Below are positions 18,349 through 28,026 of a stretch of DNA of 64,000 nucleotides, one piece after another. Within the stretch, counting starts at the first letter, position 1; every line of letters begins with the position of its first letter. This stretch comes from DASQZK01 sp963764345 (GTDB lineage Bacteria; Bacteroidota; Bacteroidia; Bacteroidales; GCA-2748055), in contig CAVXSF010000009.1 of assembly GCA_963764345.1 (NCBI GenBank), positions 434,001-498,000 on the forward strand, in the 5' to 3' direction. Below the pieces are notes generated by a model. The model had not been told where the DNA came from. It saw only the letters and a list, made by a program, of their open reading frames with translations, and did no database searches. A program made the translations under genes and the position numbers.

Positions 18349-19689
18349 CTACTTCAGTTCATGCTTCCTGATAAACTCATCTAACACCTGGTTGAGATCC
18401 GGTTCCCCGATTTCCTGAAGGTCATAATACACCCTGGTGTTGGGCTTCTGGATCTTTACCACCCGGTTGAGATCAATGGGCGTTCCGATGATAACAGAAT
18501 CACAGTCGGTATTATTGATGGTGGCTTCGAGATCCCTGAGTTGCTGTTCGCCGTAGCCCATAGCAGGCAGCAGGGTACCGATACCCGGATAGATCATAAA
18601 GGTCTCGGTAAGCTTGCCCACGGTATACGGCCTCGGATCGATGAGCTCTGAAGCACCGTATTTCCTGGCTGCAACCACGCCGGCACCGATCTTCATTTCA
18701 CCATGAGTGAGTGTCGGGCCGTCTTCCACAACCAGTACCCTTTTGCCTTTGATCACAGACGGATCATCAACCCTGATAGGTGAAGCCGCGTCGATGACAA
18801 CAGCTTTAGGATTCACTTTGTCAATGCTGTTCCTGACGATTTGCACCGAATCCGGATCTGCACTGTCGATCTTGTTAATGATCACGACATCGGCGATTCG
18901 AAGTGTGACTTCACCAGGGTAATACCGCAGTTCATGACCTGCCCGGTGTGGATCGGTAACTGTGATCATAAGGTCGGGGACATAAAAGGGAAAATCGTTA
19001 TTTCCGCCATCCCACAAAATGACATCACAACCGTCCGGATCATTTTCGGCCTCTTTCAGTATAGCCCCGTAATCGACGCCGGCATAGATCACATTACCCC
19101 TGACGATATGTGGTTCGTATTCCTCCATCTCTTCAATGGTACATTTATGTTTCTCAAGATCAGATATTTTAGCAAAGCGCTGCACTTTCTGATCAGCCAG
19201 GTTCCCATAAGGCATCGGATGACGGATGGCTACAACTTTAAGCCCTCTTTCCATCAGAATTTCAATGATCCGCCTTGAGGTCTGACTTTTTCCGCAACCG
19301 GTACGCACAGCTCCGACAGCTACAACCGGTTTGCTGCTTTTTATCATGGTTCCCTTCCATCCCGGAATGAGAAAGTCTGCTCCCGTAGCATTCACCAGGG
19401 CGCTCAGGTTCATCACCCGTTGATAGGGTACATCACTATATGAAAATATACATTCATCAACATTCTTTTCCTTTATCAGGGAAGCTAACCTGTCCTCTGC
19501 AAATATCGGGATGCCGTCAGGATACAACTTCCCCGAAAGTCCGGAAGGGTATTTCCTGCCTTCTATATCCGGAATTTGTGCAGCGGTAAATGCAACAACA
19601 TTGTAATCTTCATTGTCGCGGAAAAAGGTATTGAAATTGTGAAAATCTCTTCCTGCGGCGCCAATAATAATTACGTTCTTTCTGGCCAT
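18349..19689 (-). CDS. Cyclic 2,3-diphosphoglycerate synthetase-like P-loop protein
   Basis: The product has 446 residues. The N-terminal part (1-115) is Rossmann-like (NVIIIGAAGRDFHNFNTFF). A Walker A loop follows at 126-135 (GAVRTGCGKS), then ADVVIINKIDSAD resembling a G4-type NKxD motif, and WDGGNNDFPFYVPDLMITV. This matches the family of archaeal cyclic 2,3-diphosphoglycerate synthetase, whose bacterial members are mostly called GTPases. Whether this one makes the cyclic compound cannot be judged. It converges on pgi; the two ends are 175 bases apart. Overall family recognition is firm, the reaction is not. Confidence 0.8.
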   Translation of the reverse strand: MARKNVIIIGAAGRDFHNFNTFFRDNEDYNVVAFTAAQIPDIEGRKYPSGLSGKLYPDGIPIFAEDRLASLIKEKNVDECIFSYSDVPYQRVMNLSALVNATGADFLIPGWKGTMIKSSKPVVAVGAVRTGCGKSQTSRRIIEILMERGLKVVAIRHPMPYGNLADQKVQRFAKISDLEKHKCTIEEMEEYEPHIVRGNVIYAGVDYGAILKEAENDPDGCDVILWDGGNNDFPFYVPDLMITVTDPHRAGHELRYYPGEVTLRIADVVIINKIDSADPDSVQIVRNSIDKVNPKAVVIDAASPIRVDDPSVIKGKRVLVVEDGPTLTHGEMKIGAGVVAARKYGASELIDPRPYTVGKLTETFMIYPGIGTLLPAMGYGEQQLRDLEATINNTDCDSVIIGTPIDLNRVVKIQKPNTRVYYDLQEIGEPDLNQVLDEFIRKHELK

Positions 19690-19986
19690 AAGATAAATGT
19701 TAAGTTAATGACTTGATTCGATGAACAAACAAAATTGAGAAACATTTAAGACATATAAAATCTATTAAAAAACATATCTGAACGAAAGTCACTATTCAGT
19801 CGAAAAAAGATCATGACCGGCATTGAGCTCTGAACCATAAGGATGACAGCGGTCGAAAACCGTTCTATAACATATTGACTGAATTGCTGAAAAGCCCGTC
19901 ACAGCAAGGGAAAATCGATAATTTTTTATAACTTTTGATGAGTTTGAGCGTTATGTAAGACAGACAGTTACTACAAAAACAAAAAA

Positions 19987-20595
19987 ATGAATTTTCTGGC
20001 TCACATATACCTGTCGGGAACAGATGAGAAAATTCTCGTTGGAAACTTCATGGGAGATTATGTGAAAGGAAGAGACTATCTTAAATATCCTGAAGACATA
20101 CGCAAAGGCCTGCTTTTACACCGGCAAATAGATTTTTATACGGATAATCACCCCATCGTAAAAAACAGCAAGAAAAGGATCGAAAGTGTTTACCGGAAAT
20201 ATTCAGGGATCATCATCGATATTTTTTATGATTATTTTCTGGCCACCAACTGGTCTGATTACTGCATTACTCCTCTTGATGAGTTCACCAGTGAGGTACA
20301 CGACCTGCTGAGAAAGCATTATGATATATTGCCTCCCGGGATAAGGATCTGGTTTCCTAATTTCATCCAGGACAACTGGCTGATCTCCAATTCATCCATC
20401 GAAGGAATTGAGAATGTGCTTCACCGTATGTCCAGCAGGACATCTCTCCCGGAATTCACCGATTTCGCCATCAAGGTCCTGAGAACTGAAGAATCAGGTA
20501 TGCGACAGGAATTCAATGAATTTTTCACCTGTATCCGGACTTATGTAGATGAAACATTTGGAATAAAGACCGGCTGTCCTTTTAAGGCTGCATAA
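19987..20595 (+). CDS. Acyl carrier protein phosphodiesterase (AcpH/DUF479 family)
   Basis: The 202-residue cytoplasmic protein opens with MNFLAHIYLSGTDEKILVGN and FMGDYVKGRD, the signature of ACP phosphodiesterase (HD-like metal site: His5, Asp39-type residues of GDYVKG, and LLLHRQIDFYTDNHP). The helical core includes YSGIIIDIFYDYFLATNW. It removes the phosphopantetheine arm from holo-ACP in characterised members. It is monocistronic with an AT-rich leader of nearly 300 bases, in which nothing else was seen. Confidence 0.88.
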   Translation: MNFLAHIYLSGTDEKILVGNFMGDYVKGRDYLKYPEDIRKGLLLHRQIDFYTDNHPIVKNSKKRIESVYRKYSGIIIDIFYDYFLATNWSDYCITPLDEFTSEVHDLLRKHYDILPPGIRIWFPNFIQDNWLISNSSIEGIENVLHRMSSRTSLPEFTDFAIKVLRTEESGMRQEFNEFFTCIRTYVDETFGIKTGCPFKAA

Positions 20596-20619
20596 AAAGT
20601 CCTGATATTTTTTATGCAG
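20588..20619 (+). terminator. Weak inverted repeat at the end of the ACP phosphodiesterase gene
   Basis: The arms CTGCATAAAAA (20588-20598) and TTTTTATGCAG (20609-20619) are perfectly complementary with a 10-base loop. The left arm overlaps the stop codon. It is AT-rich, so termination is uncertain; it also faces the rodA gene end at 20699. Confidence 0.4.
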
Positions 20620-20698
20620 TCTGGATGCGAAGGTCTTTACCGTTCCGGCCGGATTCTGACTTAAAAATCACCAAAGTATAAAACACCCACAAACGGTT

Positions 20699-22120
20699 TT
20701 ACCGGTTATACTCCATCCTGGCAGCATCAAGTCGCAGGAATATAAAAAGTAGCAGTGTAAATGCCCAAAGCGAAGAGCCGCCGTAGCTGAAAAAGGGCAG
20801 AGGAATCCCAATGACGGGGAATAGCCCGATGGTCATGGCAATATTAATGGTAAAATGAAAGAAGATGACCGAGAAAACACCATATCCAAATACCCTGGCG
20901 AAAACGCTTCGTTGTCTCTCTGCCAACTGGATCAGGCGAATCAGAAGAGTGACAAAGAGACCCACCACAACCATTGAACCCAGGAATCCCCATTCTTCGC
21001 CAACGGTGCAGAAAATAAAATCGGTACTTTGTTCGGGCACAAAATGCAGCTTTGTCTGGGTGCCCTTCAGAAAACCTTTTCCTGTAACTCCTCCTGAGCC
21101 AATGGCAATTTTGGATTGATTTACATTGTAACCTGCACCTTTGGGATCAGATTGCACACCCAGAAGAATGTTGATCCTGTTTTGCTGGTAATTGCTCAAC
21201 ACATGATGAAATGCATAATCCACTGAGAACGTATACACAATTCCGGTGATTACAATGGCAAAAACATAAAACGCCTTTTTGAGTCTGTTTTTATATATAT
21301 AAACAAGATAAAAGGCAGTTGAGGGAACTAAGGCGGCAAGTCCAGTGAAATACAAATCCTTCTGAAGTCCCGTCAGTTTTAGGAGACCGTAAACTATTCC
21401 AAAAGAAACGATATAGACGGCGGTAACTCTTAAAAAATTCTTAAAGCTCCCGGTAAGGAAACCCCAGACTACAAACCCGGAGAAAAGGATGATCAGGAGT
21501 AAAATAAAATTACTCAGCAGCAAAATCATAAAAAACAATACCCCGAGTGCAATGAGGGACATCAGGATCGCTGCAGGAAATCCCTGGCGGTATACCGGCA
21601 GCATAAACGAAAAGAAAACCAGGGCAGAGCCTGTGTCGGGTTGCAACAGGATAAGAGCCGCCGGCGTAAATATGATAATGGCAGCTTTGATGAAGGTCTT
21701 GAAATTAGTTACGTTGATGTTGAACCCCGAGAGGTATTTCGCCAGGGCAAGGGCAACAGCAGGTTTGGCAAATTCGGAGGGCTGGATCTGGAATCCCCCG
21801 ATCACAAACCAGCTCCTGGCACCGTTAATTTCCCGACCGGCGACCAGAACGACAATCAATAAAAGCAATACAATACCGTAGATCAGGTAGGCAAAAAAAT
21901 CATAAAATTTGTGATCGATGGTCATCACCACTATGGCGATCAGAATTGAAGCACAAATCCACAAAAATTGTTTCCCGTATCGTTGGTTCAGGTCTAGAAT
22001 ACTGGGATGCTGGTCGGAATAAATGGCAGAAAAGATATTAAGCCAGCCCAGTGTGATCATCACCAGAAAAAGGATAATGGTGAACCAGTCGACGTTCGCT
22101 ATGATATTCCCTCTTTTCAC
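20699..22120 (-). CDS. rodA: Rod shape-determining protein RodA
   Basis: This SEDS-family peptidoglycan glycosyltransferase of the elongasome has about 10 membrane segments. I place the start at GTG 22120 (VKRGNIIANVDWFT, 473 residues), because it overlaps the mrdA stop as GTGA; the longer ORF adds 23 residues that are just mrdA read in another frame. Family motifs: INGARSWFVIGGFQIQPSEF, LLQPDTGSALVF, and FVPEQSTDFIFCTVGEEWGF near the C-terminus, followed by GIPLPFFSYGGSSL. It is the last gene of the purH-mre-mrd operon. Confidence 0.95.
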   Translation of the reverse strand: MKRGNIIANVDWFTIILFLVMITLGWLNIFSAIYSDQHPSILDLNQRYGKQFLWICASILIAIVVMTIDHKFYDFFAYLIYGIVLLLLIVVLVAGREINGARSWFVIGGFQIQPSEFAKPAVALALAKYLSGFNINVTNFKTFIKAAIIIFTPAALILLQPDTGSALVFFSFMLPVYRQGFPAAILMSLIALGVLFFMILLLSNFILLLIILFSGFVVWGFLTGSFKNFLRVTAVYIVSFGIVYGLLKLTGLQKDLYFTGLAALVPSTAFYLVYIYKNRLKKAFYVFAIVITGIVYTFSVDYAFHHVLSNYQQNRINILLGVQSDPKGAGYNVNQSKIAIGSGGVTGKGFLKGTQTKLHFVPEQSTDFIFCTVGEEWGFLGSMVVVGLFVTLLIRLIQLAERQRSVFARVFGYGVFSVIFFHFTINIAMTIGLFPVIGIPLPFFSYGGSSLWAFTLLLFIFLRLDAARMEYNR

Positions 22121-23964
22121 CTTGCAGCCACCTCCTCCGTTTTCTTTTCTTTTTTCTGCATGCCGTTCAGAATATAGTTTTCCAGCCATGTTCGCTTAAC
22201 CACACCATTCAGGTATTTTTCAATCATCAGACTGGCAATGGGGGCTGCCCAGGTAGCTCCAAATCCCACATTTTCGACATAGACGGCAATGGCAATCTGA
22301 GGATTTTCCCTGGGTGCGAAGGCAATAAAGATGGAGTGATCGGCCCCGAACGGGTTTTGCGCCGTTCCTGTTTTACCGCAAATCTCAACATCATTCAGTT
22401 TGGCGATTCTGGCCGTGCTTCCGGGGCCACCATTTACGGCAGCATCCATTCCATCGATTGCCACTTCAAAATTGGCACTGTCGATATGCGTATAATGTCT
22501 TGTCGTAAAAGCCGGATCGGGAGGGGCATTATTGTTTACATTTTTCAGGACATGCGGTACATAGTAACTTCCCCGGTTAGAAATGGTGGCTGCCATGTTC
22601 GCCATTTGCATGGGTGTGATCCCGAGCTCTCCCTGTCCGATGGCGAGTGAAATGATCGTCAGAAAACTCCAGTGACCGGGACCATAATATTTGTCATAAT
22701 ACGTCGATTGGGGAACAAATCCTTTAAGCTCACCGGGTATATCTGAACCTAGCCGTTCGCCGAATCCGAATGAAGTAACATAACGCCGCCAGTGATTATA
22801 AGCTGAATCGGTACCCGAAAATTTCGGATCTTCCATGATACGCCTGAGTACATTGCAAAAGTATGCATTGCAGGAGATCTGGATACCCTCTCGCAGGTCA
22901 AGCGGTGACATATGATCATGACAGCCGACATGAATACCTTTGTAATAATAACCCCTGTTGCAGTAGAACTCGTCGGAAGGTACCAGGACTTTTTCCTGTA
23001 ATCCAATCAAGCCGTTGATGATCTTAAAGGTGGAACCCGGAGGATAGCTTGCGGCAACAGCCCGGTTGAACAGTGGATTCAGGGTATCGGATGTCAGTTC
23101 CTGGAAATGATCGCTTAATCCCCTGCCAACGAGAAGTCCCGGATCATAGGAAGGAGCACTGACCAGGGTCAGAATTTCACCGCTTGAGGGATCTATCGCC
23201 ACGATACTCCCGGTAAATTTACCCATCAGTTTCTCACCATATTCCTGGAGATCGGCATCGAGGGTCAAGGTTATATCGGTACCCAGTTTTGCCGGCACAT
23301 CATATTTTCCGCCTTCCCATGCACCGGTTACCCGGTTACGTACGTCAACCATGTAATTTTTCTTCCCCTTTACACCTCTTAAAAGATTTTCATACGTTTT
23401 TTCAACACCGCTGATACCGATGTAGTCACCCATCTGATAATAATTGTCTTCATCAATCGTCTTGCGATCGACTTCACCGACATAACCCAGCACGTGAGCA
23501 GCAATATTCTTCGAATATCGACGAAGGGTACGTGTCTGAACGAAAAAGCCGGGATACTTATAAAGTTTCTCCTGAAGAACAGAACTGATCTCTGCAGACA
23601 TCTGCTTCATGAAAATGGAAGGGGCATACCGGTTATAACTGATCGCCTTCTGGATTCTCTGTTCAAGGCTTTCTTTGGTAATATTAAGGATACTGCAAAA
23701 ATCTGCAGTATCAAAGGGTTCGAGCTGCGAAGGGTTGACCATGATATCATACGCAGCCTGGTTTGACACAATAAGTTTACCATTGCGGTCGTAAATAAGT
23801 CCTCTTGCCGGATACTGAATAACTTCCCTGCGGGAATTATTCTCAGCAGACAGCTTGTAGGATGAATCCATGACCTGCATACTGAAAAGCCGGGCAAGGA
23901 TGACCAATGAAGCCAGAATCAATAATGCCCCTATAATATATTTCCTCTCCACGAACTGATTCAT
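22117..23964 (-). CDS. mrdA: Penicillin-binding protein 2
   Basis: This 615-residue class B PBP is the transpeptidase partner of RodA. It has an N-terminal membrane anchor (about 9-27), a pedestal/dimerisation domain (YPARGLIYDRNGKLIVSN at about 51), and a transpeptidase domain with SxxK in SYPPGSTFK, SxN in ISCNAYFCN and KTGT in EICGKTGTAQNPFG. It acts on the periplasmic side. The ATG (23964) shares one base with the mreD stop, and its own stop overlaps the rodA start, so translation is likely coupled through the operon. Confidence 0.96.
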   Translation of the reverse strand: MNQFVERKYIIGALLILASLVILARLFSMQVMDSSYKLSAENNSRREVIQYPARGLIYDRNGKLIVSNQAAYDIMVNPSQLEPFDTADFCSILNITKESLEQRIQKAISYNRYAPSIFMKQMSAEISSVLQEKLYKYPGFFVQTRTLRRYSKNIAAHVLGYVGEVDRKTIDEDNYYQMGDYIGISGVEKTYENLLRGVKGKKNYMVDVRNRVTGAWEGGKYDVPAKLGTDITLTLDADLQEYGEKLMGKFTGSIVAIDPSSGEILTLVSAPSYDPGLLVGRGLSDHFQELTSDTLNPLFNRAVAASYPPGSTFKIINGLIGLQEKVLVPSDEFYCNRGYYYKGIHVGCHDHMSPLDLREGIQISCNAYFCNVLRRIMEDPKFSGTDSAYNHWRRYVTSFGFGERLGSDIPGELKGFVPQSTYYDKYYGPGHWSFLTIISLAIGQGELGITPMQMANMAATISNRGSYYVPHVLKNVNNNAPPDPAFTTRHYTHIDSANFEVAIDGMDAAVNGGPGSTARIAKLNDVEICGKTGTAQNPFGADHSIFIAFAPRENPQIAIAVYVENVGFGATWAAPIASLMIEKYLNGVVKRTWLENYILNGMQKKEKKTEEVAAR

Positions 23965-24470
23965 TATCTGCGATAGATAAAAAACTGGCTTATTAAAATT
24001 AAGAGTGTCGTAATTAATGAACTTAGAATTGTCCTTAAAAGTATTTGCGGAAGGTCACTAAATCTGAACATTTCCACCATGAAAAGAAACAGGTGGTGTG
24101 CAACGACAAGTATCAGTGTATATTTCGCAAACCATTTAATGCCGTAATAGTGAACCCTGGGGAATGTTCCTGGTTCATAACCATCGCGGGGCGAAAAATT
24201 CTTAAGAACAAAAGGCCTGAGGAATGCCATGAATACGGTTGCTGAGGCATGCATACCCGGTGTAGACATAAACATATCCATTGTAAATCCCAGGGCAAAG
24301 GCTGTAGAAAGTAACAGCCATCCCGGAACTTCAAACGGTAACAGTAAAATAAAAATCACATAGAAGTAAGGATTCAGGTAACCGCTCACCTCAATATTGT
24401 TAAAGAGGAGAATCTGAAGCAGAATCACCGTGAAGAACCGGATAATATTTCTGATATATATTCTAATCAT
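23964..24470 (-). CDS. mreD: Rod shape-determining protein MreD
   Basis: The 168-residue protein has four to five hydrophobic segments, as MreD usually has. Residues such as LLFNNIEVSGYLNPYFYVIF and LLPFEVPGWLLLSTAFALGF match the Bacteroidota MreD pattern, and FTMDMFMSTPGMHASATVF is well placed. It is an inner-membrane part of the elongasome that links MreC to the other components. The start overlaps the mreC end by 8 bases. Confidence 0.9.
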   Translation of the reverse strand: MIRIYIRNIIRFFTVILLQILLFNNIEVSGYLNPYFYVIFILLLPFEVPGWLLLSTAFALGFTMDMFMSTPGMHASATVFMAFLRPFVLKNFSPRDGYEPGTFPRVHYYGIKWFAKYTLILVVAHHLFLFMVEMFRFSDLPQILLRTILSSLITTLLILISQFFIYRR

Positions 24471-25309
24471 TTCCCTGCCCGTTCTCCAGTTCCTTCCTTT
24501 CCTGTCGCTGAAAATTACTGATCACGTTTACGTGATATATGTTCCTGAAGTTTGTGGAAAGACTGACAATTATATCATAAAAATTACCTTCGCCGGGCTT
24601 TACTGAATTTACCACGCCAATCATAAGGTTTGGCGGGAAAATGGCCGAATACCCGCTGGTCACCACGGTATCTCCAGGCATCACCGTAACATGGGTCGGG
24701 ATTTCACGAAGCCTTACCTGGGCCGGATCGCGGCCGTCCCCACTCAATGATCCCGAAATAGTTATTTCTGAGGATTCTTGCACTAAGTCTGAAATTCCGG
24801 TTGAGGATCGGGATAATCGTAGCATAATTTTTTGACACATCCGTCACCACACCAACAACTCCCTGTTCCGAGATAACACCCATATCTTTCTTCACACCCT
24901 GGTATGATCCCTTGTCAATCATTATATAATTGTACTGACGGTTTACCGAGTTATTGATAATCCTGGCCGGGATATAGAAATATTTCCGTCCTTCCTGCTT
25001 TTCCCTGAGAGTATCAAAAGACGCGGAATCATTCCGGCTAATATATATTATTTCCGCATCCCGGTCGAGCTTGTTCCGAAGCCTGGCATTCTCATAGACT
25101 AAGGCATCATTTTCGGTTTTAAGATGAAGATACTCGCGGAATCCCTCCAGCTCTGCATAAACAGCGCCCGTAACACTTCTCGAAAAACCCATGAACTTGG
25201 AAAGCTGAAAACCATTGAACTGAATGATCAATACGAAGCATATTCCTTCAATCAGAAGGAACAGAATAACAAAGTAGTTTCTTACGATGAATCGCAGAAG
25301 ATCTCTCAT
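24463..25309 (-). pseudogene. mreC: mreC, rod shape-determining protein, split by a one-base frameshift
   Basis: The N-terminal frame (25309 down to 24704) has a membrane anchor at about 13-31, a coiled coil (about 54-85) and the start of the beta-barrel domain (FYIPARIINNSVNRQYNY, KGSYQGVKKDMGVIS, GVVGVVTDVS). It then runs out of family character after RNNYFGIIEWG. The second frame, which ends at 24463, supplies the rest: GDGRDPAQVRLREIPTHV, PGDTVVTSGYSAIFPPNLMIG and the C-terminus. Removing one G from the GGGG run (plus strand CCCC at 24738-24741) joins them as EWDGRDP, the family consensus, and gives about 281 residues, a normal length. The gene is essential in most rods and sits in an intact operon, so a sequencing or assembly error is the simplest explanation; true inactivation is possible. 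Confidence 0.88.
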
Positions 25310-25328
25310 TCTGTCAGCAATGCCTGTT

Positions 25329-26348
25329 TTATCTCATTAAGAAAGAAAACCTGTCCACATTTTTCAGAGCGATCCCTGTACCCCGGGCAACAGCCTGGAG
25401 GGGATCTTCAGCCACATGGAAAGGAATATTAATTTTATCGGTGAACCGCTTATCCAGTCCCCGGAGAAGAGCACCACCGCCGGCAAGATAAATACCACTC
25501 TGTACGATATCTGCATATAATTCCGGAGGTGTTTGTTCGAGAACCGAGAGAATAGCCGTTTCGATTTTTGAAATGGACTTATCAAGACAGTGGGCAATTT
25601 CCTGGTATGATATCGGAATTTCAATGGGCATGGCCGTCATCAGATTCGGTCCGCGAACATTAAAATCGGTGGGAGGCATATCCAGTTCAGGAAGTGAGGA
25701 TCCGACGCTGATCTTAATTTCTTCTGCGGTCCTTTCTCCAATCTTGATATTATGTTGATGCCTCATATAGGTCTGAATATCGGCAGTAAACCCGTCACCG
25801 GCCACCCGCAGCGACTGGTTACAAACAATGCCGCCCAGTGCGATCACCGCAATTTCTGTCGTTCCCCCCCCAATATCAACAACCATGCTCCCGTTCGGAG
25901 CTTCCACATCGATTCCGATACCAATGGCAGCAGCCATGGGTTCATAAATCATGTAAACATCACGGCCACCGGCGTGCTCGGAAGAGTCCCTCACTGCTCT
26001 GCGCTCCACTTCGGTACAACCCGAAGGGATACAAACCACCATCTTCAGGGAAGGCGTAAACAGACGATTCCCTTTGTTGATCAGTTTGATCATTCCCCTG
26101 ATCATCTGCTCTGCGGCATCGAAATCAGCAATGACACCATCCCTCAAAGGCCTGATGGTCTTGATGAATTCATGGGTTTTACCGTGCATCTGTCTTGCTT
26201 TCTCACCTATAGCAATAAGCTTCCCCGTCTTTTGATCAATCGCAACAATAGACGGCTCATTCACAACAACCTTATCATTATAAATGATGATGGTATTGGC
26301 TGTACCCAGATCTATTGCCAGTTCCTGCTGAAAAGAAAACAATCCCAT
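25329..26348 (-). CDS. mreB: Rod shape-determining protein MreB (actin homologue)
   Basis: This 339-residue cytoplasmic actin-like ATPase directs the elongasome. The nucleotide site motifs are DLGTANTIIIYNDKVVVNEP (phosphate 1), VVDIGGGTTEIAVIALGGIV (phosphate 2) and the adenosine loop GIYLAGGGALLRGLD. The length is typical. It is preceded by purH (8 bases) and followed by mreC (19 bases), so it belongs to one operon. Confidence 0.98.
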   Translation of the reverse strand: MGLFSFQQELAIDLGTANTIIIYNDKVVVNEPSIVAIDQKTGKLIAIGEKARQMHGKTHEFIKTIRPLRDGVIADFDAAEQMIRGMIKLINKGNRLFTPSLKMVVCIPSGCTEVERRAVRDSSEHAGGRDVYMIYEPMAAAIGIGIDVEAPNGSMVVDIGGGTTEIAVIALGGIVCNQSLRVAGDGFTADIQTYMRHQHNIKIGERTAEEIKISVGSSLPELDMPPTDFNVRGPNLMTAMPIEIPISYQEIAHCLDKSISKIETAILSVLEQTPPELYADIVQSGIYLAGGGALLRGLDKRFTDKINIPFHVAEDPLQAVARGTGIALKNVDRFSFLMR

Positions 26349-26356
26349 AAGTTATA

Positions 26357-27880
26357 TCAGTGTTTAAAATGTCGTATTCCTGTAAATACCATACTAATGC
26401 CATTTTGGTTACAAAATTCCACAGAATCCTCATCCCTTACCGAACCTCCGGGCTGGATAACCGACGTTACACCGGCGTTGAAAGCAATTTCCACTGAATC
26501 GGCAAATGGGAAAAAAGCATCCGATGCCATGACCGAACCATGGAGGTCAAAATGAAAATTTCCTGCTTTATCAATCGCCTGTCTTAGGGCATCTACCCTG
26601 GAAGTTTGTCCCACACCACTGGCAATCAGCTGTTTATTTTTTGCTAAAACAATAGCATTCGATTTTGTATGCTTGACGATTTTATTGGCAAATATAAGGT
26701 CTTCAACCTGGCCGGCAGTGGGTTCTGCTTTCGTCACCACCCTGAGATCACCGGCCTCTTCAACATTAACATCCCGGTCCTGCACCAGCACACCATTTAA
26801 AACGGATCGTGCAGTTCTATTTTGAAGATTTCCTGATTTCTGCACCAGGATAATACGGTTTTTTTTCTGTTTAAGTATGTCGAGTGCATCTCCGGCATAA
26901 GAGGGTGCGATGACGACCTCGAAAAAGATTTTATTCATCTCTTCGGCCGTCTCCCTGTCCACCTCCCGGTTTGTGATCAGGATACCACCATAAGCCGAAA
27001 CAGGATCCCCGGCAAGTGCATCTTTCCAGGCTTCCAAAAGGACAGGACGTGAAGCCAGACCACAGGCATTGTTATGCTTCAGTACGGCACAGGTGGTTTC
27101 CTGAAAATCCGATATCAGGCCAACAGCAGCATCGATATCGAGCAGGTTGTTATATGAAATTTCCTTCCCGTGAAGCTGATCGAACATCTCTTCAAACTGT
27201 CCGAAAAAGAATCCTTCCTGATGGGGATTTTCGCCATAACGCAGGGCTTTCCCCGGACCGGCACTTAGCCTGAATTCATGGTTCTCATTCTTGTCGAACC
27301 AATTGTAGATCATGGTATCGTAATGGGACGAAACGGCGAAGGCTTTTGCTGCATAGTCACGCCTGTCTTCAATGTCGGTTACACCCGATTTGCTCTCCAG
27401 AAGCTCAACCAGCTCACCGTACTGGCTGCGTGAAGAAACGATGAGTACATCGCGGTAGTTTTTGGCTGCGGCCCTGATCAGGGATATGCCGCCGATATCA
27501 ATCTTCTCTATCACAGCCTGCTCCTCCGCACCTGATTTTACCGTTTCCTCAAACGGGTACAAATCCACGATCACCAGGTCAATTTCCGGGATATCGTACT
27601 CTGCCAGTTGACTGAGATCGGAATCAATATGACGCCTTGAAAGAATCCCTCCGAAGACTTTGGGATGAAGAGTTTTTACCCTTCCTCCCAGAATGGAAGG
27701 ATAGGATGTAAGATCTTCAACCGAGGTAACCTTTATTCCATGATCTTCGATAAAAGTCTTTGTTCCTCCTGTGGAAATAATATTTATCTTTAACGCTTCC
27801 AATATTTTTATGACCCTGTCAAGATTTTCTTTGTAGTAAACAGAAATAAGGGCGGTTTTAATTTTTTTTAAATTACTCAT
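26357..27880 (-). CDS. purH: Bifunctional AICAR transformylase / IMP cyclohydrolase
   Basis: This 507-residue enzyme carries out the last two steps of IMP synthesis in the cytoplasm. The N-terminal MGS-like cyclohydrolase domain is seen in ISTGGTKTFIEDHGI, TSYPSILGGRVKTLHPKVFG and IDIGGISLIRAAAKNY. The transformylase domain begins near LRYGENPHQEGFFF, with KHNNACGLAS and the C-terminal SDAFFPFADSVEIAF and VIQPGGSVRDEDSVEFC. It is the first gene of the mre operon. A TATTTTTG match to TAnnTTTG lies in its leader, but no -33 box was found. Confidence 0.97.
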   Translation of the reverse strand: MSNLKKIKTALISVYYKENLDRVIKILEALKINIISTGGTKTFIEDHGIKVTSVEDLTSYPSILGGRVKTLHPKVFGGILSRRHIDSDLSQLAEYDIPEIDLVIVDLYPFEETVKSGAEEQAVIEKIDIGGISLIRAAAKNYRDVLIVSSRSQYGELVELLESKSGVTDIEDRRDYAAKAFAVSSHYDTMIYNWFDKNENHEFRLSAGPGKALRYGENPHQEGFFFGQFEEMFDQLHGKEISYNNLLDIDAAVGLISDFQETTCAVLKHNNACGLASRPVLLEAWKDALAGDPVSAYGGILITNREVDRETAEEMNKIFFEVVIAPSYAGDALDILKQKKNRIILVQKSGNLQNRTARSVLNGVLVQDRDVNVEEAGDLRVVTKAEPTAGQVEDLIFANKIVKHTKSNAIVLAKNKQLIASGVGQTSRVDALRQAIDKAGNFHFDLHGSVMASDAFFPFADSVEIAFNAGVTSVIQPGGSVRDEDSVEFCNQNGISMVFTGIRHFKH

Positions 27881-28026
27881 TTATAATTCGTTGATTTAAA
27901 CGTTAAAAATATCATAATCTGCCAAAAATATGGTATTTTAGACAGGGAATTACCTGCCGTTAAAATTATACAAAGGAAACAGTTTCAACTGACTTTAAGA
28001 AAGTTTTCAACAGTTATTTGCAAATT

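Noticed and set aside
25752..26555. 267-codon plus-strand ORF opposite mreB and purH
   Set aside because: Antisense shadow of two strongly conserved genes; no family character.
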